Shown piece by piece: positions 12,352 through 27,015 of a stretch of DNA of 64,000 nt. Made by a program: the position numbers and the translations under genes. Position 1 is the first letter of the stretch. Every line of letters starts with the position of its first letter. The notes under the pieces are model-generated. The model was not told where the DNA came from. It worked only from the letters and a program-made list of their open reading frames with translations, and ran no database searches. This stretch comes from Daucus carota subsp. sativus (taxonomy: Eukaryota; Streptophyta; Magnoliopsida; Apiales; Apiaceae). The DNA is taken from NCBI RefSeq assembly GCF_001625215.2, contig NC_030384.2, positions 44,178,390-44,242,389 on the forward strand, given 5' to 3'.

Positions 12352-14569
12352 AATTTTGAGATATTTATAAAATTTTAAATTCATTCCAAACACGATGATA
12401 ATATCTGTAATACAATTAATCCAATAAAATCCACTCCTACATTATATAAACTATTTTCCATATATTATTTGTATTTTCAATATATTTATAACTAATATTG
12501 TATACCATTTACAATTCTAAAATAAGTATACTTAATTTCTTTATTAAGTTTGATAAAATGTTATTAAAAAATTTAATTTATTTATCAAACTCTCCCAATT
12601 TTTTTGATTTTATTAGCTTATACAGTTATAAAATAATATTTGAGTTTGAAAATAAGGAAAACAGAAATGCCAACTTTTTTGTAATGCGACGTGAGAGCAA
12701 AATAATTTGTTACAGAAGCCGGTCATTTCAACTCATCACACGTCAAAAATATTATTATGCTTTCTAAATTGAGTCCAAGTTTGTTGTTCCATTATTTATT
12801 TACTTTCTGATTAAAAATTGGTCCAATTGTATATTTTTCCAAAAAAAGTTTAGAATATATATTAAAAAAATTCTCATGCTTCATATTTTTGTGCATATAA
12901 AACTTTTTAATATATTTATGTGAAAGCATTAATTGTTAGATGAGATATAATTTATCATTTAAAAGATATTTTAGAAAAGTTCGAAAACCTATAACATTTT
13001 TTATGTTGCACCCAATTAGTTATCAAAAAGTAACTCATTTAATTAATTTAGTATGAAATCAAGAGATCGATCTTGTCAATTATATACGATGCTACACATG
13101 TTTGAGAATGAATTGGCCATTGGGCATCAAATGCCCTCGTTAATCAACCCTTTGATGTTCTTTCTATTTCTTACAACTTGGTATACTTGCAAGGAAAACG
13201 CATGCAGTTACTACAATTACGGGTTTAAGACGATATCATAATCAATGATTATATTTTATATAATAATAATATTTTGTTATTATAATTACAAGACCCCTTT
13301 GTGGCCTTGTCCGCGTATTTATATATATGTATGTGTCATGCACGCATATAATAGTTTTGCTTATTGCGGTAAACTTGGATCGACTATTTGAAGACCGGCT
13401 AGCCTTGAAGAAACCTCTCATCGAAAGGTATGTAACTAATTACACACTATTAGACATAGCAACTAGCCACATGCTTTAATTTGCATTTGGCATGCAACTT
13501 CAAGCGAATTCTTTAACCATGCAAGCAAGATTGTTACCCTGTTGCGGTCATTTGCATATGTGAGGGTGTCTTTTATTTATTATATTGTCATATAATTTAC
13601 ATCCGCAAACATGCGTTTGTGTATATAGAACATGCTTTAAAAGTGCTAGACGCAAGTGCATGAATGATTACAATTGCTTCAAGTAAGAACTAAATATGTG
13701 TATGTAACTGTGAAAACGTGTGAACAAGAAGAATATGTGAATACTGAAATTCCTGGCCACATTGCGGCAACAACCTGAACTTGTATCATTAGCTTGGGAA
13801 CGCCTAAAACTACACACTAATTTAAGCTAGCTGTCATATTCCCCTAGCTTAATGCCTTGATCTTACCTAAATGAAAGTTGTCAAGTTAATCATTTTGTTA
13901 AGAAACTGTCTACTGCCACTAGATATGCACACATTTCCTATGCCATAATCATTTACCCGTTGATGTGGTAATATTTATGATTTTATTTCAATCATTTACT
14001 ATTTTTTATGCATTCGAGGAATTTCTCCTTAGCTACTTTTGAGCTTTTAAAATCATATACTCAGATACATATACAACTTATTCTTCGAGACATTTTTTGG
14101 GTTTTTATTCTCTCTCACTGTTTAACTTCCCACTTTTCACGGCAAATTTATTTGTGACCTCTGCACTTGCACAATCATCCATGCTTGCTCTTTTCCTTTA
14201 AGAAAATCCTAAAAAATGTTCAACTTTCTTACAAACTTCGCATTCGGCCAATTTCCTTTGAAACAATATTAGATGTGTAAAGTAAAGAGAGTGTATTATC
14301 ATTTATATGAATCTGTCATCCATGCGTGTGACAGGTACTTCAATATAATTAATTAATTAAGTTTTTGCATAACTATCTGATCATATAAAATTAATATATA
14401 ATTGATTAATGAAATTGCAATAGTTTACATAATGGGTTCTGTATAATTTGTTACAGGCCAGTTCTACATTTCTACTTTAAAAGACTGACCTCTGACTTAT
14501 GTCTGGTAAGTGTTCGAGAAGTATACATATGGTTTCTCTGATTGGTTTTCGGAGGTGTGTTATATATGT

Positions 14570-14669
14570 ATCAACTGATTGTATAGTTTTTAATTGTGCA
14601 AGCATATATAGATTTATAAATCAACTGAGTGTACAGATTTTAATTGTGCAGGCATATATAGATTTATAA
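14570..14669. repeat. 50-bp tandem duplication
   Basis: Two copies of a unit beginning ATCAACTGA.TGTA and ending ATATAGATTTATAA have a period of 50 bases and only a few differences. Confidence 0.85.
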
Positions 14670-15452
14670 ATCATTTAACAAAACATAATTTCTGTATATT
14701 CTAAAACTATAACAGTTTATGTAACCACAGTTGATCATTATAATAGGAGGAATAAAATTTTATATTGATTGTAATTATAGTATACTGCATAAAATGTAAT
14801 ATCATGTAAATAACAATATTAATAAAAAAAAATTGAATCAACATAATACAAATTTTATGCTCTTAATAGAGCCCAACTCAAACAATAATACGAATATCTT
14901 CCTAATAGATGTAATTATTAGAATAGCAACCTGGGAAGGGATAGTTAAAGAGCGACAAATAGACAAAGATTAGAGCAGGATGTTGACGACGAAGGGAACA
15001 TTACACCATACAATTATATGAATTGATCTGCACTCATAAATCAATAAAGCAACCTATCATGATAGCACATCTTCTCAAAGTACTGGTATTAGTATATGTT
15101 TAGTGGAGAACTGGAGATACCCAGGTGCCTATTAGCGTAGATTTGTTCTGTCGCCGCACAAATTAATGAGATCTTGGTGCTTAGTGGAGAGAATTGCATG
15201 ATGTATAGATTACGATGATTCCTTAGTCACTGATGCATATTTTGTTTCATATATTAATAAGACTTGAAAAGGAAATATTACACCACCGCCTAAAAGAAAG
15301 AGGGAGTTCAACTACGAGTATGACAAAATCTTGTGTTACAGAAAGTGAGAAATTAGGCACTCACCCGCATTTTTCAATCACAAACTCAGCAGTAGCCACT
15401 GTCAAATTGTGTGCACGTTCTCTCTACCAGATTAGTGATTATTCACCGTCCT

Positions 15453-15550
15453 CACGATCTAGAGATTATATGGCCGAAAGGAGTTGGGCAGAATACACCC
15501 CCACGATCTAGAAATTATATGGCCGAAAGGAGTTGGGCAGAATACACCCC
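15453..15550. repeat. 49-bp tandem duplication
   Basis: Two nearly identical copies of a unit CACGATCTAGAGATTATATG...GGGCAGAATACACCC lie head to tail. Only one or two bases differ, so the duplication is recent. No gene is associated with it. Confidence 0.9.
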
Positions 15551-18194
15551 CCCTACGAGATATGAGTGTCTACTTTCAATTCATAACCAATAATTAAGCT
15601 TAAATTCAAGACCCTGTATTTATATATACACACACAGAAGCACATAATAATTACAAAGCAATTAGACAACCAAAACATAAAGCCAAACTAAACTTTTATA
15701 AAGCAATCATAATACATAAAAACTTTTTCTAGTACATACCAAGTGAAAAAAAAATTAGTGGAATGGAAGGATCATCACCACAAGAAAGTAATGAGGGGGG
15801 CAAAGCCATGCAATTATATTGTCTAATCTATGTATCATTATACTGTGGTCAGACAGCAACCCTCCAAAATAATCACCACAAGTTAATTAATTGTCATAAA
15901 CTCCTCCTATCACAAACCTATAGAAAAATATATAGACTAAACTTTGGATGAATGACCTGAAAGAACATGACATCCAACAAGTTGCACATCTTTCATTCAC
16001 ACAACAAATGATGAAGCTACTGAAAAATCTGCTGCTCATGACAAGTGACACCAATGACAGGGATTTACTTCAACAAGGACCAACAATATTTGAGCAAACC
16101 AATCCCTCCTATATTCCAGCACTACCATATGTATATGTATATATAGATAGAACCTTCAGTTTTGCTTCACTATTTCTGATGAGACACTAATCATAACAAA
16201 CAGAGGTGAAGTAGCTCTAGGATATATATTCATCAACGCATAGACATGTCGAATATATACAGCAGTTTCCTTCACAAGATAAACAAAATCTGCATTTTCA
16301 AATGCATGCCAGTAATAAACAGAGAAACAGTAAAATGAGAAAATCATATTTTACAAAAGGAAACTTTTAAAAAGGATCAAGTAGTAGGGATACTAGAAAG
16401 AGAAAAGTTAATAGATCTTGGAAAAGGCTCAAAATAATCAACCTGTACCCAATTAATAGAACAACTTGACAAACTATTTCTACTAAAGCAGCAACTTTGT
16501 TCAAAAGGCACTGGACGGTTATTATTTCTATTCACAAAGAATCATATAATAAACTTCTACTATATAGTACAGGTATCTAGGGCTCCGGACCTAGTTGAAG
16601 CACTAATGATCTTTTCTGGAAAATTAAAATTTATATTCACTTTTTGTCACCTGAGCGGAATGTTCGGGTGATTTAAAGAATGACAAACTAGAAGTAAATA
16701 TTAAAAACATCAGTACATATGTGTTTGTATGCAAGTACCAAGCACAAACATTTTATTGTATATATGGGTAGGAATTATACTGTATATACTTGCTCGGCAC
16801 ATTCTAAGTCAATACAGAGGCTCTCTCTCTGTGCTAAGACACAATACAAAGGTTGTTTTTGACTCTTTTCGTTGTTAAGGTGTTTTGTGAACTTTAATAT
16901 ACAAAAAGAAATAAAAAAATAAGGCCAACAAAGCAGATTAAATTTAAAGGCAATCTATAGGAATAAGGGAATTGCCTTGTAGTAAAGAGGCTGTGAGGAT
17001 GGTGCCTTTTGACTAAAAACCTGGACAACATTTCTACCGCTACAATTAAATGTCGTCTTTTATTAAAACTATCACAAAATAATAATACAAAGAGTGATAT
17101 AGTATTAACAAAAAGGAATGTATAAAGTATTAGCCAGAGACTATTACTAAAAAGGAAATCAATATAAGATTTCCCAAGTTCTGCAGAGTCATTCAAACTT
17201 ACTTAGATGAGTGGATGTCCACTTCCTCCTACTCAGCATACAAGTCCTACAAAGGGACCAACTTCTCCAGGCATTCTGCATGAACAATACCAGATATGAC
17301 CAATACACCAAAACAGTGATTTCCTTAGTTAAACAGAGAACATGATATATGAGGAATTTGGCAGTTTACTAACATAATATGTCCAGAAATATTACCCAAG
17401 CTGAAGAGAAAAATATAACATAAAGGCTTACGTGATAACACATGACTTACGTGACTACAAACTTCTTATAAGAAAAAGAAATGAACTAAATGTGGTTTAC
17501 TTAGCAAATGATTATAGATGAGTCAATATGACTGATAATGATAATGATATATACATATAAGATACTTCTTTGCAAAATCATTAATTAGACAGATATAAAT
17601 AGTGGAATGCTCGTCCAACTTGGGTGCTTACTACTTGTCCTTGTCCATTGTCTTGTCTCTCCACTATTTGATATCAGCAGATGATCGAATAAAAGAAATT
17701 CAATGCTAAACTCCTTTTTAGCCATATAGAACTCCTACCTAAGTTGGTGTAATTGTTAATGTCGGTCCATGTTTAATATAGACATATCAAACTCTGAGGA
17801 GTCTAATTTTGAGCAAAATCTGATGACACGCACAAAAAATTATGCTCCAGCAGGACCACCTGCAGGCACAATTAGCCTCTAGCAGGATAGTATTTGGTAG
17901 GTCTTCCCTCACTTATAAAACTAAGGAACCGCTATGGAGGAATCTGCCAATTGTTATCTGAAAGACAACTGACAGATAAGAAAATAGCTTAAGCATGTGT
18001 ATGTGAATAGGCAAAACAATGAAGTGAAAGACTGATAGTTGAAAGTGGTAAGCTGACTCTCAAAATATAGGTGTTTTAAAGAGGTGAACATCCATTCTCC
18101 CCAGCAAAAATATTAACCTCTTTAGACAAAAATGCAAGAAATGATATTGACGTTAAAAAATTAAAATGAGAATAACATAGGGTCACAGAGGTAG

Positions 18195-18202
18195 TATATA
18201 AA
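18195..18202 (+). promoter_or_regulatory. Possible TATA box of the CKX gene
   Basis: TATATAAA lies about 355 bases before the CKX start codon. The leader that would follow is rich in CT and holds a run of 13 C at 18466-18478, common in plant 5' leaders. The transcription start is inferred only. Confidence 0.35.
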
Positions 18203-18556
18203 CAACCTTTGCTTATTGTTTATTGCAACTGAGAAAGCAAAAATCATATCCGCAAACCTGATTGCAAGAAACAATAAGGACTTAAATCCTTGTACAGTTC
18301 ACAGCACTACAAAAAAACTTCATAGCAAATCCTGTCGACATGGCAACCCATATCTTTCCTTATATATTGTACATAATTTACTAATCTTCATTTATGAGCT
18401 CTTACACACTTTTCATTCTTTCTTCACACATTAACCCCCTACTCTCCGCCTTCCTCTTTCTATCTCCCCCCCCCCCCCTTTCTCTCTCTATCTCTCACAC
18501 ACACACAAACCAACCCAACTTCACGAAAGCTTTATCTTTAAAAACTATAGTAGAAG

Positions 18557-20765
<2,209 letters not shown>

Positions 20766-21211
20766 TGTTTCTCGCAAAAGAGAAAACCACACATATTGTA
20801 GTGCCAAACTCTCATCATATTTGCTTCAATATGGAAATGCAACTGTTTAGCATAAAGAATTTTTGATTCATATGACAACTATGCCTAATTCTATAGTTAT
20901 TTTAGTATAGTGATACAATTTCAGGTAGTCAAAAAAGGTCACTGTCAAGAAGAAAACACAAACACGGGCAAATAACAGAAAAATCTATAAGCATCCGCTT
21001 GCTTCCGAGTATAATATGAAAACCGCATAATTTTAGAAATCGGCTGCTCGTTGTCTGATTTAAGAGAGCAACAATGGGTACAAGCAAAAGTAGATTATAT
21101 TATATACGAAATTCCATTCATTCAGGATACAGGAAACATAATTTGCAGGCGCTAAAAGCAAGAGATACCAGAAGATTAGAGCCATGAATAGTTCCAAATC
21201 GCGGTAGACAG
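20766..21211. other. Convergent 3' region between CKX and small unknown gene
   Basis: The two genes point at each other, so this stretch holds both 3' untranslated regions. No other feature is seen. Confidence 0.5.
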
Positions 21212-22296
21212 TTACTTTTGATTTTTAACTTCTGCCCAGCCAAGACCTGGTCTTCCAATTTCTTCTTTAGACTCTTCGTAATCTTGGGCATCACGGAGAG
21301 AAGCTTCGAAGTCCGTAAAATCGCTTGCAACAGGAAGAAAAGATCCGATATCATCTCTAGCTCCAAAACCACCAGCACGTATGGCATCATCTAAGAAAAT
21401 AGCAGCTTTCGTACTTGACCCGCATGAGGCATTCACATCCACAGACCTAGCATCTGATACCTCATTACCTCCCCCTCTAAAATTAATCATGTTGAGTTCA
21501 GTAGTTTCTTCATGATTTTCATCCAATTTAGGTTCAGTATTCACCACAATGTCATTTGTCAGGCTGACTGCTTTCTCATCTGAAGTACAATTCTTATTAA
21601 TTTATTATCAATAAAACGAGTTTTGCAATTTTCAATACCATATGACACTTAAATTTTAATCTATATACCATATTACGCTTAATTTTTAATCTATATACTA
21701 ATGTAAGACAAAGGTAAGTCTGTATCTTTACGTAAAGTATACAGTTCATTTACTCGGTTTTTTCTTCATCACTCATATGCTTTATAAATTCCTCCTTACA
21801 CCCTTCCGCATTATAATACATTAATGAGTAAGCAAAAGATATAATAATAATAATAATAATAATCTTTCTAGACTTCTAGCTATGCTACAAATCTGAAAAT
21901 TAAGGAGGCACAAGTTGTCACTATGTTCATAAACTGCTGGAAACATTGTGCTTGTTGCAATTTCTAGGAAATTTAACAAAAGGTTGTATAGTTAATAGTT
22001 TTACTATTAGAGCAAGTTGTGCAGGCTATGATAGTAAATTGCAAATAGATAGTGATTGTAAAGCTTAACATACACACTGCACAAGTAAATATAATTAATT
22101 GTAATGGAAGGGGTATATTATCATATAGCCGACTCGTAACAAAACTGTACAACCAACTGTCGGAAATAAATTGCTCGGAAACTGTAAACTGACCAAGAGA
22201 AATTCTGCTAGAACACACATACAATTAATACTGAAAATCCTACTAAAGAAAATGTCGAACTGTACCATTTAAATTTTCAGGTGATCCGGACTCCAT
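21212..22296 (-). CDS. Small conserved plant protein of unknown function
   Basis: Two coding exons on the minus strand (22296-22266 and 21579-21212) join at GT-AG sites with a split Asp codon and give 132 residues from MESGSPENLN to AEVKNQK. The first half is acidic and low in complexity. The second half has the compact block KAAIFLDDAIRAGGFGARDD, then IGSFLPVASDFTDFEASLRD and RPGLGWAEV, which I recall as conserved in plant proteins without a named function. There is no signal peptide, membrane segment or known catalytic motif. The start ATG lies in an exon whose acceptor (TTTTACAG) is at 22390; a non-coding first exon appears to end at 22634 (CCCAG/GTAATT). Possible roles are not guessed. 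Confidence 0.75.
21839..21863. repeat. TAA microsatellite in the intron
   Basis: About seven ATA/TAA units in the intron of the small unknown gene. Confidence 0.85.
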
Positions 22297-22633
22297 AATA
22301 GATCAAAGTTGCAACTGGACGAGAATACTCTTTAAATGCTTTTCCCCTTAATCCTCCTAAGTCCTAACCTTGGTGGCTCAATAACAAACCTGTAAAAGAA
22401 TTGAAAATTACGATATGCTTACCATCACATGGAACAATACGTGATAAAAATTAGTCAAAACTTACAAGCACACTGCTAACTCAAAATCTGAAACTTAATT
22501 ACTTCAATTAAGTAATCAAATATGTGATAGCACTTAAATTAAATCTGAGAAGGATAAAAATTAAGTGCAGTATTGCAAATATATGAAAATATATAGGAAA
22601 ACATGAAACTAGGGTTTCTGGCAGGAGAATTAC

Positions 22634-22750
22634 CTGGGAGGGAGAATGTAGCGACAGTAAAAAACACAGGCAGGCAAGACAGCGTGGTTTAAGCAGCAGA
22701 GTTATATTGCATTTATCGCCAACTCAGTATCAGCTTTGGCTTCCCAATTC
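22634..22750 (-). other. Likely 5' non-coding exon of the small unknown gene
   Basis: A donor CTCCCAG/GTAATTC at 22634-22633 on the minus strand matches the acceptor at 22390 that precedes the coding exon. The upstream limit is a guess. An intron in the 5' leader is common in plant housekeeping genes. Confidence 0.45.
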
Positions 22751-22858
22751 CCCCGATGGCCCAAGGATACATCTATCTGTTTCTTTAAGGGAAAAAGAAA
22801 AGAGAAAAAAGACACTCTTTGCCCTTTGGCCTTTGGAGGGAATTTAGGCCCTCTTTGC

Positions 22859-23037
22859 TAGGGCTGATCAGAAACCCCCCAAACCGCATAAACCACCCGC
22901 ACCGCACCAAACCGTACCACAAAACGCGGTTTTTAATTTTTGTGGTGCGGTTGCGGTTTGAATTTTTCACAAACCGCGCGGTGCGGTGCGGGTTGCGGTT
23001 TGACATATTAGTAGTGCGGTTCAAACCGCACCGCGAT

Positions 23038-23075
<38 letters not shown>

Positions 23076-23554
23076 TAGTGATTATCAAATAAAATTATAT
23101 TATATACATATATATTATTTATAATTATGTTACATATATTTGTTAAATCTCTTCAAATAATAGTTAATTCAATCTCGCAGTGTATTATACCAAATTTGTA
23201 TGAAATGATTATATTATTATAATATGTCTCTTTGTAGTTAGTACTCATATTTACACTTTTGTTTGTGTTTTTTGGTAGTTGTTGTAGTTTTGAAATGATA
23301 AATATTATATAAATTCATTACAAGAAAATTTTTTATTTATTATATATTTAAATTTTATTTCGAACTTCAACTAAAAATATTTATTCTTAAGCATACAAAC
23401 CGCACCGCACCACACAGCATTTTTGTGGTGCGGTTTACACGGTTTTTATGCTAGCGTGGTGCGGTTGCGGTTTGAGTTTTCAACCAAACCGCATGCGCGG
23501 TTTGGTTCGCGGTTTTAGCGAAAAACGGCACCGCCCGCACCGCGATCACCCCTA
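22859..23554. mobile_element. hAT-type non-autonomous element with 8-bp target duplication
   Basis: The ends TAGGGCTGATC and GATCACCCCTA are inverted with one mismatch. The element is bounded on both sides by the same 8 bases, CTCTTTGC (22851-22858 and 23555-23562), the hAT hallmark. Both subterminal regions (about 22870-23035 and 23395-23545) are packed with AAACCGCACCGCAC and its complement, and the middle is AT-rich with a TA microsatellite. It is 696 bases long with no transposase frame, so it depends on a partner in trans. It lies about 220 bases beyond the first exon of the small unknown gene. Confidence 0.88.
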
Positions 23555-23719
23555 CTCTTTGCCCTTTGGCTTTCGTTCCTTTAAAAAAACTCGGGAGAAT
23601 AGCAGTGAAAATTACATAATTTTATTTTCTAATCTGTTGCTTTTTTTAATGTTTAAAATTCGGGAGTAAGGTGTTACCCATTTAAGAGAGTTTGGACTCT
23701 GGCTTGACCATTAAATAAT

Positions 23720-25699
23720 GGGAAAATTAATTTTAAAAGTCCACTATAGACACTTTTTAGTCTAGGTCGTGAACTATAAATGTCAATTCATAAGTAATTC
23801 AACTTTTGATTTTTTTCCTACCTGGATCCTTCCGTTAGATCTGATTTGACGTCGTTAGTTTTTCCGGCGAACTTGGTCTGAAAAGCTCAAATCCGGTGAG
23901 CTTGAATTTTCCGACGAGGCTAATTAGAACATTAAAAATCACGAAAATTATATGAACATGCTCATAATCACACGATCTATCAATCTACATCATTATAATT
24001 CGAATAAAAGCTATTAAAATGAAAACTAATATTCAACTCAAAATTCAGAAATTACCAAACTAAATTTTGATGGTATAGATGGATAGGGGATTGAAAAACG
24101 AGCAATTTGATTACTCAAAACTTCAAATTTGGATATCAGAATCACCTTCAAAGTTATCTTTGATTCTCATCAACTTAAAAAAAACTAACGGCGTCAAACC
24201 CGATCTAACAGAATGTAATATCCCGTAATTTTTTTAGAATAATATTAATTGATTAGTAATTAAAAAAAAAGGATTAAAATTTGATTATGATTAGGTTTTA
24301 TAATTGAATTAGGATATTGGGCTTAAAATTTGGATCAGACTTGAATTCGGATATCGGGTAGGTGTGGAACCAGGGTTTGGAGACTCTTTATATATCGATT
24401 GCATTCCTTCATTCTTTTATAATTATTTTGTGCGAGCCGCCTAACTTTTTCTTCCCTTTTCTTACAAAAATTCGCAGGCCTTTATTCACACAAATCAATT
24501 GTCTTATAAAATTCGTGGAAAATTCAATTATTATCGGATTTTGATGATTCTTGATGTTACGGAAAGCTCTTTCAATCTCCTACAACTTTCGTTAACAATG
24601 TTTTCTCAGATTTGTTTTCGAACTGTTCTCAAAATCCCAAAGAATATTCAGACCCTGTTTTTCGCTTTGAATCTGAGCAGCAGACGTTTTATTTAATTCC
24701 CGATTCGTTATGAGTCCGTTTTTGATGAGCCATACCTTTTCAGAAAGGTCTTTTCGTCCTCTACAACTTTTGTGTTTTGAGTTTTCCAAGAAAGCATCGT
24801 TTAGAGGGTCAAAATAGTAGATTAGTGATCTGGGCAGATTGGAATCATGGAGGCTTTTGGAGTTTTAAGAATATGTAATTTTGATTGGTTGCTAAGATTG
24901 ATTATATGATCTAGGATGGTGTTGAGTATTTGATTTCGATGTTGAGGTAAGTTTCTGACCGATCTTTCTAGTGTTTTAAAAGTTATGTGTTATATGTTTA
25001 TTTGATTGTATAAATTTGGGCTAGGTGATTATATTTTGAATTGATTTTCGTTCTCGTATATATACGGTGTTGACGATGATTTCGGAACTCTTATTTATGC
25101 CATGGTTTGTGAAAATAAGAATAAGAATAAGGACCGAGTCACCGGGTTATAGTGACAGTTTTCAGAAAATTCAGGATCGTTATAATCACCGAGTTGTAGT
25201 GGTCGTGGTATAAACTATGAGTTCTGAGTTATTGTGATTATCGTATCGAATAAGAATATGAAAGTGTTTTGAAAGTATTTGTTACGTATATTGTTATCGT
25301 ATAAAAAAAAGTATATTTTATCTTATATGTATACATGTTACTTGGCCCGACTAGTTGGATCGATTAGTTGCTTGTTGGGCTGTATAACTCATTACTTACA
25401 ATTTTCAGGTTTGATTTAAGAGCGAGTTGATGTGCATTGGATTTGGAGTTCAGTGATGTTAGATTTGGATTGACTTTTGGACTTCCCTTAGCTGCGCCTT
25501 TGTAATAGTCACCTTTGTAATCGGATTTTGGATTAATAAATTGTGTTCTATTTCAGTTTTGAATTTAGTTTTAATATTCCGAAAAATCGGGGTGTAACAC
25601 AGAAGGACCCAGATAGGAACTTATGAATTGACATTTATAGTTTGGGACCTAGAAAAAAAAAAGTGCTTATAGTTCAGGTACTTTAGAATTAATTTTCCC
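23720..25699. mobile_element. Mutator-like MITE with 9-bp target duplication
   Basis: Terminal inverted repeats of roughly 80 bases begin GGGAAAATTAATTTTAAAAGT and end AATTAATTTTCCC. Both arms contain CTATAAATGTCAATTCATAAGT or its inverse. The element is flanked by identical 9-base copies TTAAATAAT (23711-23719 and 25700-25708), the signature of the Mutator superfamily. Without the solo LTR inside, it is about 590 bases long. No transposase frame is seen. Confidence 0.88.
24214..25599. mobile_element. Solo LTR with 5-bp target duplication, nested in the Mutator-like MITE
   Basis: The segment starts TGTAATATCCCG and ends CGGGGTGTAACA, so it has TG...CA ends extended into a longer imperfect inverted repeat. 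It is flanked by exact 5-base copies CAGAA (24209-24213 and 25600-25604). At 1386 bases with no gag-pol frame and no second LTR, it is best read as a solo LTR left by recombination. It could also be a compact LARD/TRIM-type element. Its insertion split the right arm region of the surrounding Mutator-like element, so it is the younger of the two. Confidence 0.82.
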
Positions 25700-26537
25700 T
25701 TAAATAATCGCAAGCATGTGACTTACAAATGAGAGGCTGAGAGCCATGTTTGGCTGTTCTTATTTGTTAAAATAAGGAATTATTATGAAAAAGGACTTTA
25801 TTACTATATATATTTTTTCAGTGTGACGTATTTAACAAAAAATATAAAAAAATTATATAAATAAACCATTTTTAAAAAAAGATACATTTATGTATTTTTT
25901 TCAAAGTTAATTGATTTATTTTTTAAAAATAAATTAAACAAGACCAAATATGATCAGTATTTGTATTGGTAATTTTGAGTTAATGAACTGGAGTCTAATG
26001 AATCTACTTACCAGAGCAAATCGAAATCAGTCGGGTGGATACAATGATATGGCTCGGTATATCTTGAAATTACATGATTAAAATGTTAAGAAAAATGAGC
26101 TATAAATTAGAGTATAAGTAAAGTAAAATTTATAATTTATTTAAAATATTAGGATGTTATTGCAATTATTTAGATGTTTGAGTAAGTCGATACGAGAAAT
26201 GGTGTCTAGAAATTGTTTTTATTTAGGAATTGTTTTCTAATTTAAATTTATTAGTTAATATGTTTTAAATTAAATTATTATAATATAAAATTTAAAAATG
26301 TATAAAAATTAATAACAAATAATAATATGAGATTAAAAGAAAGTGTTCACAACTTATCGAATATTTTCGGAAATAGCCTGAGAAAGTCCATCGACTTATC
26401 TTTAGAAGAAACTGAGCTTCCTGTATGGTTCGTCGTCTTTTTATGTATTTACACGGGAAGTATAGAATTACATATACGATTAAGAGTCTGTTTGTTTGCG
26501 GTTTTAAACTGAGATTTATATCTCTAGTACTCCATGT

Positions 26538-26950
26538 GAGCATCTCCGAGAGCCTCCTTGTTGGCTCCTAAATATAATATAAAAAATGCGATTTTTAGTA
26601 ATTTAGGACAAAGTTAAGAGTGTAAACTCCAATAATACTCTCTACATCTTTTCTCTATTTCATATTTTATTCATATATTGGGCTTCACTTCATATTTTAT
26701 TCATATATTGGGCTCCACTGTAACAAAAGAGAGGGAAAGATTGAGGTGAATTGGAGGGAAGGATTTTTTTATTGTGGAAAAATAAGTTAAGAGCCATGTG
26801 GTGACTCTTAACTTTGAGAAGAGGGGAGAGAGAAACAAGAGGCTCTTGGTGATTTAAGAGCCACTTAAGAGTCTCTTGAAGCAACATTTTTCCTCTTCTT
26901 CCTCAAATCTCAAATTAGGAGCCTAAATGAAGAGCCACCTCCAGATGCTC
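26538..26950. mobile_element. MITE of the GAGCATCTCC family
   Basis: The left end GAGCATCTCCGAGAGCC and the right end GAGCCACCTCCAGATGCTC are inverted. TTAGGAGCC-type words and AAGAGCCA repeats fill the interior. The ends match those of the three elements at 38.3-39.3 kb. A target duplication is not evident. Confidence 0.65.
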
Positions 26951-26960
26951 TAACTACTCT

Positions 26961-27015
26961 AATCAGCCATAAAACAGGTGAACGACTCAAATCAGTCATA
27001 AAACAGGTGACCGAG
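26961..27015. repeat. 29-bp tandem duplication
   Basis: AATCAG.CATAAAACAGGTGA occurs twice, head to tail, 29 bases apart. Confidence 0.75.

Larger units (their letters stand above)
8670..18556. other. Long gene-poor region between FAX1 and CKX
   Basis: About 9.9 kb with no recognisable gene on either strand. Open frames here are short and show no family motif or convincing exon chain. Supported contents are listed separately: a MITE at 9332, a Stowaway-like MITE at 11627, an inverted-repeat element at 11866, TA microsatellites, and tandem duplications at 14570 and 15453. A perfect-looking hairpin (GATAAGATAAG/CTTATCTTATC) lies near 10818-10847. The last several hundred bases serve as the CKX promoter. 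Confidence 0.5.

Noticed and set aside
12498-12767. 89-codon frame in AT-rich DNA
   Set aside because: Asn/Ile/Phe/Lys-rich translation of AT-rich sequence, without motif or splice context.
15361-15418. A minus-strand stretch reading RERAHNLTVATAEFVIEKC between an AG and a GTGAGT
   Set aside because: It looks protein-like, but it is only 20 codons, no neighbouring exon supports it, and such short AG-open-GT stretches are common by chance.
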